A stretch of DNA of 64,000 nucleotides from NCBI GenBank assembly GCA_963169765.1, contig CAUJEN010000122.1, positions 5,771-69,770 of the forward strand. The letters are read 5' to 3'. Made by a program: the position numbers and the translations under genes. The DNA comes from QWHO01 sp021404945 (GTDB lineage Bacteria > Vulcanimicrobiota > Xenobia > Xenobiales > QWHO01). Positions 51,313 to 59,393 of the stretch are shown here, piece after piece. The notes beneath the pieces are model-generated. The model was not told the origin of the DNA. It searched no databases and worked only from the letters and a program-made list of their open reading frames with translations. Positions within the stretch are counted from its first letter, which is position 1. Each line of letters begins with the position of its first letter.

Positions 51313-52859
51313 TGGCGCCAAGGCAACTTCTCTGGTACTGCTCGCTGGCGCTCTTTGCCGCCTCCCTGGCCTTCTTCCTGTATGCTTTGCAGGTCACTCG
51401 CCCCTCCGAGCCTGAGAGCGGCTCACGCTTCGACGGACCGGCCAGGCTCTCGCCCGAGAGCCTGGAGCAAGTCGCCCATGCGGTCGGCGAAGCTCTGGCC
51501 GGGCGCTCGAGTCCGGTGACCCTGAGCGAGTCCGAGCTCAATCTCCAGACCGGTGCCGTCTACGTGGCCGTTCGCTCGGCCGGGCAGGTGCGAGCCTACC
51601 AGTGGGGCTCGGGGGGCACCTGGCCCCAGAACCTCAACCAGGCCCTCGGCCAGCTGCCCAGGGAGCCGGACCTGGACTTTGTGGAGATCCTGCTGACCCA
51701 TTCGTATCGCCCGGCCGATCTTTTCCGTGTGGCCGAGTTGGAGGCCATGCGAGGAGTCTGGGGCCTGGAGCTACGTTACCAGGACCGATTTGTGCGCTAC
51801 AATCCGTTGCAGATGGTTTCGCGCAATTTTGGCTTCCTGACCAGCGTGGCTCACTTCGAAGATGAGCTCGCGCTGACCAGCGAGCAGCTCTATACGCGGG
51901 CCCAGGCCCTCCGATTCGACGGATACCAGGTCCTGGTTCGGCTGGAGGGCAAGCCCCGGGCGATCCAGCTCTTCCGGGGCCAACCGCCTCCTCTCGAGCA
52001 GATGTCGCCCGAGCAGCTTCTGACCATGCGGGCCGCTTTGCTCGACTGGGTGCGAGGACCGGGTGCGCGCCTCGAGCTCGGTTACCAGCCCAGCTCCGAT
52101 CAGCCCATGGAGCCCACCGGGCCGTGGTCAGGCCAGGCGGCCACCGCCTGGTGCCTGGCCCAGCTGCCGGACGTTCAGCCAGGCGAGGTGCTGGCGCGCT
52201 TGAAGTCGGTCGATGCAAAGAGCAGCCCGGCCACGCTCGCGCTGGCTTTGCTGGCCGCCGAGCCCCTGCCGGATTCCTGGAGGAAAGACAAGTTGCGCAA
52301 GGCTCTCGAGCGGGTGACTCCAGAGCAGGTGCGCCCGGGCGAGCTGGGGCCCTTGCTGCTGTGGTGGGGTCGCCATCAGCCGGCCCGGCTGGCTCAGGCC
52401 CAGGTCAAGGCCCGGCAGGCCGGGGTCAGGTTGGCGCCCTGGCGGATTCTCTCCCTGGTGGAGCAGGGCGCTCACGAGCCTTTGTATCGCGAGTGCGACG
52501 ATTTGCTCGCGCACCAGGGTGGCGAGCTCGACCGCCTGGGGCAGTTTTATCCCGACGTTCCTCCCGACTCGGAAGTTCCCCCCTCCAGCCTCAATGCTCT
52601 GTGCGTGATCGCCCTGGAGCAGGCCGCCCGGGTCGCTCAGGAGCAGGGGCATGACAGCCGCGCCCGGGGTTATCGCAAGGCTGCCCGACAGGCTCGCCTC
52701 TTTTTGTATCGCCTGCAGTTCCGCTCCGAGGACGACTTCTATTATGTCCTGCGTCCCGAGGAGGTTGAGGGCGCCTTGCGCTCGAATTTGTACGACAACC
52801 GGGTCCGACTGGATAGCGCCTCCTTCGGCCTGGTGGCTTTGCTGCAGAGGGAACCTTAG
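51312..52859 (+). CDS. Unknown protein with N-terminal membrane anchor, in pilin cluster
   Basis: A 515-residue protein. One N-terminal helix (LLWYCSLALFAASLAFFLYAL), then a long probably extracytoplasmic region. The first half (about 45-290) has SLEQVAHAVGEALAG and repeated beta-like strands. The second half (about 295-515) is alpha-helical and ends in FYYVLRPEEVEGALRSNLYD, then NRVRLDSASFGLVALLQREP, a pattern seen in alpha/alpha-barrel type domains. I cannot name it. It overlaps the preceding PilC-like gene by one base and is followed by the ARASP-like gene after 5 bases, so it belongs to the machinery by context only. Confidence 0.65.
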   Translation: MAPRQLLWYCSLALFAASLAFFLYALQVTRPSEPESGSRFDGPARLSPESLEQVAHAVGEALAGRSSPVTLSESELNLQTGAVYVAVRSAGQVRAYQWGSGGTWPQNLNQALGQLPREPDLDFVEILLTHSYRPADLFRVAELEAMRGVWGLELRYQDRFVRYNPLQMVSRNFGFLTSVAHFEDELALTSEQLYTRAQALRFDGYQVLVRLEGKPRAIQLFRGQPPPLEQMSPEQLLTMRAALLDWVRGPGARLELGYQPSSDQPMEPTGPWSGQAATAWCLAQLPDVQPGEVLARLKSVDAKSSPATLALALLAAEPLPDSWRKDKLRKALERVTPEQVRPGELGPLLLWWGRHQPARLAQAQVKARQAGVRLAPWRILSLVEQGAHEPLYRECDDLLAHQGGELDRLGQFYPDVPPDSEVPPSSLNALCVIALEQAARVAQEQGHDSRARGYRKAARQARLFLYRLQFRSEDDFYYVLRPEEVEGALRSNLYDNRVRLDSASFGLVALLQREP

Positions 52860-52864
52860 TTTTT

Positions 52865-53794
52865 ATGCGGTTTGTTTACACTGCTTCGGACCGGAGTGGG
52901 GCACAACGCAAAGGTAAGCTCGTAGCATCGAGCTCGGCCGAGGCCCGCGGGTCGCTCGAGCAACTCGGAATGAAGGTTCTCGAGCTTCGTCCCGCGGATG
53001 ATTCCGGTTCGTTCCCCGGGCTTGGCCCACCCGAGAAGCCCGCTCCTCCCGACCTGCCGAAGAGCTCCGGCCCGCCCAGCGGCTCGTTTCCCCAGCCCAA
53101 GAGCTCCGGCCCGCCCAGCGGCTCGTTTCCCCGTCCCGACCTGCCCCAGAGCGTCGGCCCGTCCTCGCGCCCTGACCAGCACAGGAGCTCCGGCTCAGGC
53201 TCCCTGCGGGCCGTGAAAGCCACTACTGGCCCCCCCGCGAAGGCCACCCCCGTGAAAGACAAGCCTGTCCCCCCCGGGCAGAGTCTCTGGGCCCGGCTGG
53301 ACTGGAGGCGCCTGGGCCCCGTTTTGGGTGGGCTGCTTATGTTGATCGTAGTGGTCGGCTTCTTCTTGCTCAACCAGCCTCGCAAGGTTGAAGTCACCTT
53401 GAAAGGCAAGATCAGCGTGGCCAGCTCCAAGACCAGGCAGAGCGTCGTCAATCCTTACGGAAATCTCACTTTGTATGTCTACTTCCCGGATGAGCGCCGC
53501 CTGGTCAGCGCCAAAGGGGTGGCCGAGCCCACCGGCAAGCGCTGGAAGGGTATCAAAGACCCCAACCACCACTTCAAGCTCGATATCCAGCCCGATGGGA
53601 AGTACGAGCTGAAGCTCTCCTTTACGGCGAGCAGGGTGCCGCAGAAGTGCACCCTGACCATCAACAAGCCCGGGTACTCCAGCAGCAAGAAGCGCGGACT
53701 TTCGCTGCAGAGGGACGGTAGCTCCCTGGTGGCCACGGCCACCAACTCCTCCCTGCGTCTGCGCTCACGCAACCGAAAGGGAGCCAGGCGATGA
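52865..53794 (+). CDS. PilC/GspF-type N-terminal domain protein with Pro-rich linker and membrane helix
   Basis: A 309-residue protein. Residues 1-45 (RFVYTASDRSGAQRKGKL, then EARGSLEQLGMKVLEL) match the N-terminal domain of PilC/GspF proteins, which is missing from both PilC-like proteins in the window. A Ser/Pro/Gly-rich linker follows (with a 39-base direct DNA repeat at 53060 and 53099), then one helix (VLGGLLMLIVVVGFFLLN, about 153-170) and a beta-rich C-terminal domain (VEVTLKGKISVASSK to LRLRSRNRKGARR). Its end overlaps the next prepilin by 4 bases. The supply of the missing domain in trans is inference. Confidence 0.7.
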   Translation: MRFVYTASDRSGAQRKGKLVASSSAEARGSLEQLGMKVLELRPADDSGSFPGLGPPEKPAPPDLPKSSGPPSGSFPQPKSSGPPSGSFPRPDLPQSVGPSSRPDQHRSSGSGSLRAVKATTGPPAKATPVKDKPVPPGQSLWARLDWRRLGPVLGGLLMLIVVVGFFLLNQPRKVEVTLKGKISVASSKTRQSVVNPYGNLTLYVYFPDERRLVSAKGVAEPTGKRWKGIKDPNHHFKLDIQPDGKYELKLSFTASRVPQKCTLTINKPGYSSSKKRGLSLQRDGSSLVATATNSSLRLRSRNRKGARR

Positions 53795-54387
53795 AGACTG
53801 AGCGCGGCACCAGCCTGGTCGAGATGCTCGTGTGCTGTGCCCTGGTCGGGATCGTGCTGTCCCTGGTTTACTCGATGGTGGTGGCCGGCAAGAACTATCT
53901 GGCCGTGATGAGCGCCAAGCACACGCTCCAGCAGGAAGCCCTGCAGTCCATCACCTGGATCTCTCGAGAGATCAGCGAGTCGGACGCCGAGTGCTTCCAG
54001 GTGGCCACGATGCTTGTCAACGGGGTGGACGGGGTGGTCTTCTCGAGCCCGCGCTCGCCCGTCAGCGGCAACGTCGAGTATGACATCGTGGGCCGGATGC
54101 TCTGGCAGCAGCACATTTGCTACTACCTGCGCACCATCAACGGGGTTTCCACCCTGTGCCGGAAGTCGCGCACGCTGAGCCCGGCCTTCAGCTACCCGCC
54201 GCCCGCCCCCCCGGTGGATACCGTCTCCAGCGACGCCAGCCTGCCCGAGCGCGTGATCGCCCGCCACGTCGAAATCTTCTCTGTTTCCAACGAGGAGGTT
54301 CCCGAGATCAAAATTCGTTGTCGGTTGACTGGATTTAGCCGCGATTATGCGATAGAAGTGAAGACGAGACTGTTTCTCAGGAACTGA
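53791..54387 (+). CDS. Prepilin-like protein (PilW/GspJ type)
   Basis: A 198-residue protein with leader MKTERG and mature N-terminus TSLVEMLVCCALVGIVLSLVY: Glu at +5 and a pilin helix. The body has ALQSITWISREISESDAECFQ, typical of PilW/GspJ-type minor pilins, and several cysteines. ATG overlaps the preceding gene by 4 bases. It is followed by the PilX-like gene after 12 bases with an AGGAGG-like site. Confidence 0.88.
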   Translation: MKTERGTSLVEMLVCCALVGIVLSLVYSMVVAGKNYLAVMSAKHTLQQEALQSITWISREISESDAECFQVATMLVNGVDGVVFSSPRSPVSGNVEYDIVGRMLWQQHICYYLRTINGVSTLCRKSRTLSPAFSYPPPAPPVDTVSSDASLPERVIARHVEIFSVSNEEVPEIKIRCRLTGFSRDYAIEVKTRLFLRN

Positions 54388-54399
54388 GGAGGTTGCCAG

Positions 54400-55758
54400 A
54401 TGCTCAGGAAAGATCGTGGTGTTTCAGCACTGGCGCTGGTTCTGGTCATCGTATCGTCCTTCGGGCTGATGACCGCCGGGGTGGGGCTTCTGGTCACCCA
54501 GAAGCAGCGGCAGATGAGCGATGCGGGCCTGGACCTGCGCTGCCGGTATGCAGCTTATTCGGCCGTGCAGTTGGGCCTGCACGAGCTGAACGGCAATCCC
54601 CGCTATGATCCTCTCGAGACCATCACCCATGTTCCCATGCCTGGCGACGATCAGATCACTTACTCGTTGCGCGTGGCCAACAATTACGAAGGAACCTACC
54701 CCAATCCCACCGCGGACGGGGTCACCGTGCCCAACGGCATGTGCTATATCACTGCCCAGGGCGACGTCAAAGGGATTCCAACCCTCTACAGCGCCGGCCT
54801 GGCCAGCATGGGCTGGCGCGGAGACTCAATGTTCCGCCACGCCGCCATCGGCACCCGGCTGATCACCCTCACCAATTCCACCACCGACTCCTATCGCACG
54901 TCCGCTGGAGTCATGACCGTGCTCGACCGGGATCGGCGGGGAACCGTGCTGACCAACTCCATCCAGCCCGACAGCCTGGTGCTCGACAACTCGATCGTCA
55001 AAGGCTACGCCGTGATCGGGCCGCTGGGCGATCCGGCCGTGGTCATCAAGACGGTGGGCACCGGCAAGGTCCTGGAGACCTTGCAGCCTGCTCCCCCCAT
55101 TCGGGTCAATACCGGTCTGCGGCGCGTGCCGCGCTACATCCCTCCCTACAACCCCAACACAGCCACGTCGGTGCTGACCTTCACCAACACCGACCAGGTC
55201 GTCGAGCCCGGCGCCTACCAGTCCATCACCCAGGTGGGCGGTGTGCTGCGCCTGAAGGCAGGCGTCTACTACATCAAAGACTTTCTCGAGCTGCGCGGCG
55301 GGGCCCGGCTCGAGCTCGATCCCACCCAGAACTACGACGCTTATACCAGCCTCTACGTAGGCGAGCGGGTCAGTTTCCTGGAGGGCTCCACGGTCAACGA
55401 GACCATCGGGAAAGCCAAGGTGGCCGGAGGTGGGCTGCCAGGCGGCCCCATGACGTTGCGCCTGTTCTTCGTGGGCACGGGCGTCCCCGGCTTCTCCGAG
55501 CTCAATCTCCGGCTCGACAACAGCTCGCGCAGCTGGCTGGTGGCCGCGGGCAAGAACCTGAAACTGAACATGGACAACGGCTCCGAGCTCTGGGGCGCGA
55601 TGAAAGGCTCCGAGGTGGCCCTGAGCAACTCTTCCAAGATCAATTACGACAAGGACCTCTATAACCAGCTCAAGCCGGGAATGATGGGCTGGTCCTTGCA
55701 GGGCTTGATGACCGACAGCGGCGACCTCCCCATCGAAGACACGGGCTGGGGCGAGTAA
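54400..55758 (+). CDS. PilX-like protein with beta-rich C-terminal domain
   Basis: A 452-residue protein with a pilin-like first helix (VSALALVLVIVSSFGLMTAGVGLLVTQ) but no +5 Glu, as in PilX. The long surface region includes SIVKGYAVIGPLGDPAVVIK, then GVLRLKAGVYYIKDFLELRGGARLEL and SRSWLVAAGKNLKLNMDNGSELWGAMKG, strand-turn patterns of DUF7305/bactofilin-like proteins. It parallels the PilX-like protein at 15.3-17.2 kb, so both clusters carry the same set of parts. Confidence 0.75.
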   Translation: MLRKDRGVSALALVLVIVSSFGLMTAGVGLLVTQKQRQMSDAGLDLRCRYAAYSAVQLGLHELNGNPRYDPLETITHVPMPGDDQITYSLRVANNYEGTYPNPTADGVTVPNGMCYITAQGDVKGIPTLYSAGLASMGWRGDSMFRHAAIGTRLITLTNSTTDSYRTSAGVMTVLDRDRRGTVLTNSIQPDSLVLDNSIVKGYAVIGPLGDPAVVIKTVGTGKVLETLQPAPPIRVNTGLRRVPRYIPPYNPNTATSVLTFTNTDQVVEPGAYQSITQVGGVLRLKAGVYYIKDFLELRGGARLELDPTQNYDAYTSLYVGERVSFLEGSTVNETIGKAKVAGGGLPGGPMTLRLFFVGTGVPGFSELNLRLDNSSRSWLVAAGKNLKLNMDNGSELWGAMKGSEVALSNSSKINYDKDLYNQLKPGMMGWSLQGLMTDSGDLPIEDTGWGE

Positions 55759-55779
55759 GTCGAGCTCATTCGCATGCGA

Positions 55780-56586
55780 TCACGGCAATTTGACCACGTC
55801 CTCAGCCACGGAGGGGTAGCGGCGGATCAGCTCCGGGTCGTGGCCCGGGATCAGGCTCGGTCCCATCTCGAGCAACCGGCTCAAGGCATCCTCGCCGCCC
55901 AGGCGAGCGGCTTTCCCGATGGGTCGCCGCTCGCTCAGGTTGCGAAACAGGTAGGCATTGTCCGTGGCCAGCACAGTCTTGCCCAGCCGGACCGCCAGGC
56001 AGCCGGCGGTATGCCCTCCCATCACCACGACCTCCACTCCCGGGCGGACGGTCGTTGTTCCCTTTATCAACCGCAGCCTGCCGGCCGCCTCCACCTTGTC
56101 CAACTGCTCGAGATCTTCTCGCCGGTAGCCGTCTACCCAGCTCTCGTCGGAAAGACGAAGACGCATGTCCTCGAGCTCGGCCTGGCTCATCCAGACGCGG
56201 GCCCGCGGGAAGGCGGCCAGGTCGCCGGCGTGGTCCCAGTGGCCGTGAGTCAAAATCAAGTCGGTGATCTCCTCGGGACGCACCCCGAGCCTTTCGAGCA
56301 GGCGGGCCGGTGGGGTGAATTCGGTCAGCTTGAAGCGCTCGGCCATGGCCGGATCGCTGAAGCCCGTGTCCACCAGGCCCCATCCTTCGGCCGTCCGAAA
56401 CGGAAAGACCAGCCAGGCAAAGTCGATCGGCGCGGGAGTCAGGCCCTGCATCAGGTAGTCTCCGCGGAACTTGGAGCGCCCGTACTGCAGGGCGTACGCC
56501 TCGACGGCCGGGGTCGTGCCGCGGGGCCAGAGCCACCAGGCCGCAGCCGCGCCCAGAATCACGACCAGGCCGGCCAGGCGTCTCAA
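55780..56586 (-). CDS. Membrane-anchored metallo-beta-lactamase-fold hydrolase
   Basis: About 268 residues. An N-terminal helix (LRRLAGLVVILGAAAAWWLW) precedes an MBL domain with the zinc motif LILTHGHWDHAGDL, a second His in VMGGHTAGCL, Asp in VLATDNAY and His in LIPGHDPE. This fits the lactonase/glyoxalase-II-like group. TTG at 56586 is chosen because the frame upstream runs into the family A repeat. Substrate is unknown; context is the pilin cluster on the other strand. Confidence 0.85.
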   Translation of the reverse strand: MRRLAGLVVILGAAAAWWLWPRGTTPAVEAYALQYGRSKFRGDYLMQGLTPAPIDFAWLVFPFRTAEGWGLVDTGFSDPAMAERFKLTEFTPPARLLERLGVRPEEITDLILTHGHWDHAGDLAAFPRARVWMSQAELEDMRLRLSDESWVDGYRREDLEQLDKVEAAGRLRLIKGTTTVRPGVEVVVMGGHTAGCLAVRLGKTVLATDNAYLFRNLSERRPIGKAARLGGEDALSRLLEMGPSLIPGHDPELIRRYPSVAEDVVKLP

Positions 56587-56613
56587 GGCAGGCTCTCGTG
56601 TTGAAGGCCAGGG

Positions 56614-56740
56614 GCGCAGCCGGAACCCCCCTTGATACGGTTTTCCGGGTGCGCGACGCCCAACCGATTGTGCTGCAGGCCCGGCCGCCTGCAATATCGT
56701 GGGGGGGCGGAGGTTCCCTCCGACCCAAGGGGACTTCCAG
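56614..56740. repeat. Family A hairpin repeat, diverged copy A4
   Basis: Same order as A1-A3: GCGCAGCCGGAACCCCCCTT, a TTTTCCGGGTGCGC arm, CCAACCGATTGTGCTG, CCGGCCGCCTGCAATATCGTG, then GACTTCCAG. The second inverted repeat has lost its closing partner. It lies between the MBL gene and the divergent prepilin and overlaps the prepilin's 5' end. Confidence 0.75.
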
Positions 56741-57125
56741 ACGCGGCTTCAATCTGCTTGAGCTTCTGATCGCTCTGACGCTCTTCATTTCGGTGACCGT
56801 AGCCATGGTGGCTGTCTGGCAGGCTCACGCCCGGGCCACGGCTGCGGCCCAGGATCGTCTGGTGGGCAACGCCTTCGCCGAGATGACCATGGAGAGCCAG
56901 CTGGCCCGGGGCTGGGCGGCCGAGGAAGTGCCCGAAGAGACGGTGACGGTGACCCACCTGGTGGATGGGGTGGCGGTGGAAGCCGAGTATCATCGCAGCT
57001 CGCAGGTGACCGACCTGGGCGGTGGCCAGCTCGGGCTCAAGCAGATCGTGGTGCTGGTCTGGTGGGAGCTGAACGGGCACCGCCGGGAAGTGCGCGTCAC
57101 CGCCATGGTTGGCTGGCAGAGCTGA
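56670..57125 (+). CDS. Prepilin-like protein whose 5' end lies in a repeat
   Basis: About 151 residues from GTG at 56670 (other in-frame starts: 56598, 56649). The cleavage site SRRG is followed by FNLLELLIALTLFISVTVAMVAV, with Glu at +5, a clear type IV pilin signal. The body (MTMESQLARGWAAEEVP, QIVVLVWWELNGHRREVRVTA) resembles PilV/GspI minor pilins. All candidate starts and the leader lie inside family A repeat A4, so the original start may have been replaced. No ribosome site is visible; expression is uncertain. Confidence 0.7.
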   Translation: MLQARPPAISWGGGGSLRPKGTSRRGFNLLELLIALTLFISVTVAMVAVWQAHARATAAAQDRLVGNAFAEMTMESQLARGWAAEEVPEETVTVTHLVDGVAVEAEYHRSSQVTDLGGGQLGLKQIVVLVWWELNGHRREVRVTAMVGWQS

Positions 57126-57194
57126 GGCTGTGCCCGTCACAACGAGCTGAGCCCCTGCTGATGAGCCCGACCCGAGAGAGAGACCGTTAGCGGC

Positions 57195-59393
57195 TTGCTG
57201 GTTCGGCTGGCCCTGGTCCTGCTGGTTTCTTTCTCGGTTTTCTGCATCGAGCTCAATCTTTACCACACGCTCGTCTTTCAATTCAGTCACGTGCAGGGCC
57301 TGCTGGGCATCTCGGTCACTCTGGCCGGGCTGGCGCTGGGAGCATGCCTTGCGGTCGCGTGGCCCTCGAGTCAGCCCGACCGGGCCACTCTGGCCGCCCT
57401 CTGGCTGCAGGGGCTCGGTCTCATCGCGATCCCCTGGCTGCTCAGCCTGGCGGTTCCGGTCGCGCTCTTGCTGGCACTGCTGAGTCTGCCACTGGCGCCG
57501 GCCGGTTTCCTGCTCTCGCGACTGTTCCAGGGGCCTCAGGTCAGCCAGCTGTATGCCGCCGACCTTCTGGGGGCGGCGCTTGCTGCCGTCAGCTTCGGCT
57601 TCTGGCTTCCCTGGCTGGGCCAGGAGGGCGCCTTCCTGGCCATCGGCTGCCTGCTTCTCGCCCTGGCGCTGCTCCTGCCCTGGTGGCGCGGTTTGACCCT
57701 GGTCTTGCTGGGCACGGCTCTGGCCCTCTGCCTGACTCTCGGACCCGGGCTCAACTTCGCTCGCAGCCTGGCCTCCCGGCCTCAGGAGTTCCCCGGCAAG
57801 GTCTTCAACCTCGTCCCTGGCTCTCTGGCCCGACGCGAGGTTCTGCATTCTCGCGCCGACGTCGTGCAACGACTCGACATCACTCCCGACGAGGGCTTCC
57901 TCAACACCTGGTACGACGGCTACGCGGTCGACATCATCCGCGACAACGACGGTTACCCGATGGACCGTCGCCTGGGAGGCGGCCTGGGCAAGAAGTCCCC
58001 TCGCACGCTGATCATCGGCACTGCCGGTCAGGGGGTGCTCAAGCCCGCCAAGCTGCTGACCGGCGATCCGAAGCTCATCACGGGCCTGGAGATCAATCGG
58101 GCGGTGGTGGCCCTGATGACCGGGCCGCTCCGAGAATACAGCCGCGATCCCTATCGCGACGTACCCCTTTTGATGGTGGATGGACGGACCTATCTGGCCG
58201 CCACGCAAGACCGCTTCGACGTCATCACCCTGCTCAATACCTTCACGGTGCGCAATATCAGCCAGGCGGTCGTTCCCAACTATCTCCACAGCGAGGAGGG
58301 ACTGGCCGCGGCGTTGGGCCGACTCACCGACAACGGCTACCTGAGCCTCGAGGAGCGCAACCCCGACGGTCGCAGCCAGGCGGCCATCGACCGTTTCCTG
58401 GCCACGGTCACCTCGGCCCTGCGGCGCTCCGGAGTTGGCGACCCCGCCCGCCATCTGGCCATCTACGAATGGTACGGCAGCGAGGACTCGGCCGCCAGCC
58501 GCAATCGCGATGACTTCTTCGTCCAGATCCTGGTCAAGCGCACGCCTTTCACTCCCGAAGAGATTCAGTTTCTGCGCTGGTATGAGAAGCAGCCCCGCGA
58601 GGTCCCTCTCGACTCGGACCATCCCTTCAAGGGCCTGCCTCACATCCAGCTGGTGCACCTCCCCGATCAGAGCCTTCAGGGCCGCTACGCCCGGCTGGTG
58701 AGCAGCCGCATTCTTCCCCAGCGAACGGCCACCGACGATCGCCCCTACCTGCTGGGAGCTCGCGAGCGAGCCGAGGTTCAGCGCCAGCTGATGCGTCACA
58801 GCAGCCTGCTCTGCGCCTTCGTGCTGATCCCTCTGGTCATGCTGGGGCGAGCCGGTCGCGCCGGCCGGGAGGCCCTGGCCGTCTCGCTGGCCGGCTTCGC
58901 CAGCGGCCTTTTGCAGGCGGTGCTGGTGGGGCGCATGCAACTGTGGCTGGGCACTCCGGGGCTATCCCTGCCGGTGGTCGTCGGGGGCCTGCTGGTTCTG
59001 AGCGGAGTGGGCAGCTTCTGGCTCAGCCCCCAAAAGCGCTCCAAGCTGGGCCTGGCAGGGGGAATTCTGGCCGGCTACCTGGCTTTATGGTGGATCTGGA
59101 TCCACGGCCTGGAGGTCGTGGCCGGTTGGAGCCTGAGCGGCCGGGTGCTCGGGACGCTCGCGGCCCTGGCACCCCTGGCTCTGGTTTCGGGCTACATCCT
59201 GCCCCGCGCCACCCGCGAGCTCGACCTGACCGAGAGCCCTGGCCAGGCCTCTCTGCTCTTTGCGCTGGGCTCGGCGGCGGCGGCGGTGGCTGTGCCTGTG
59301 GCCCTGGTCGTTTCGATCCAGGAGGGGATGGGCCTGGTCTACTGGCTCTCTTCGGCCGTCTCGCTGGCCTCGGTGCTGGCCTTGCGCCGCTGA
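57195..59393 (+). CDS. Membrane protein with spermidine-synthase-like domain
   Basis: A 732-residue protein. Helices fill about 1-190 and 535-732, with a soluble methyltransferase-fold (SpeE-like) domain at about 215-510. The SAM-binding region is TLIIGTAGQGVLKPAKLL with LEINRAVV and LLMVDGRTYLAA. Where true spermidine synthases have the proton-accepting Asp (YDVIIVD), this has FDVITLLNTF, so aminopropyl transfer is unlikely. The architecture matches the polyamine-synthase-like membrane family of unknown function. TTG at 57195 is the only start available after an upstream TGA; confidence in it is moderate. Its end overlaps the convergent acyltransferase gene by 55 bases. Confidence 0.8.
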   Translation: MLVRLALVLLVSFSVFCIELNLYHTLVFQFSHVQGLLGISVTLAGLALGACLAVAWPSSQPDRATLAALWLQGLGLIAIPWLLSLAVPVALLLALLSLPLAPAGFLLSRLFQGPQVSQLYAADLLGAALAAVSFGFWLPWLGQEGAFLAIGCLLLALALLLPWWRGLTLVLLGTALALCLTLGPGLNFARSLASRPQEFPGKVFNLVPGSLARREVLHSRADVVQRLDITPDEGFLNTWYDGYAVDIIRDNDGYPMDRRLGGGLGKKSPRTLIIGTAGQGVLKPAKLLTGDPKLITGLEINRAVVALMTGPLREYSRDPYRDVPLLMVDGRTYLAATQDRFDVITLLNTFTVRNISQAVVPNYLHSEEGLAAALGRLTDNGYLSLEERNPDGRSQAAIDRFLATVTSALRRSGVGDPARHLAIYEWYGSEDSAASRNRDDFFVQILVKRTPFTPEEIQFLRWYEKQPREVPLDSDHPFKGLPHIQLVHLPDQSLQGRYARLVSSRILPQRTATDDRPYLLGARERAEVQRQLMRHSSLLCAFVLIPLVMLGRAGRAGREALAVSLAGFASGLLQAVLVGRMQLWLGTPGLSLPVVVGGLLVLSGVGSFWLSPQKRSKLGLAGGILAGYLALWWIWIHGLEVVAGWSLSGRVLGTLAALAPLALVSGYILPRATRELDLTESPGQASLLFALGSAAAAVAVPVALVVSIQEGMGLVYWLSSAVSLASVLALRR

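Noticed and set aside
56583..58940. 785-residue minus-strand open frame
   Set aside because: Antisense to the spermidine-synthase-like gene and prepilin, no hydrophobic or catalytic motifs.
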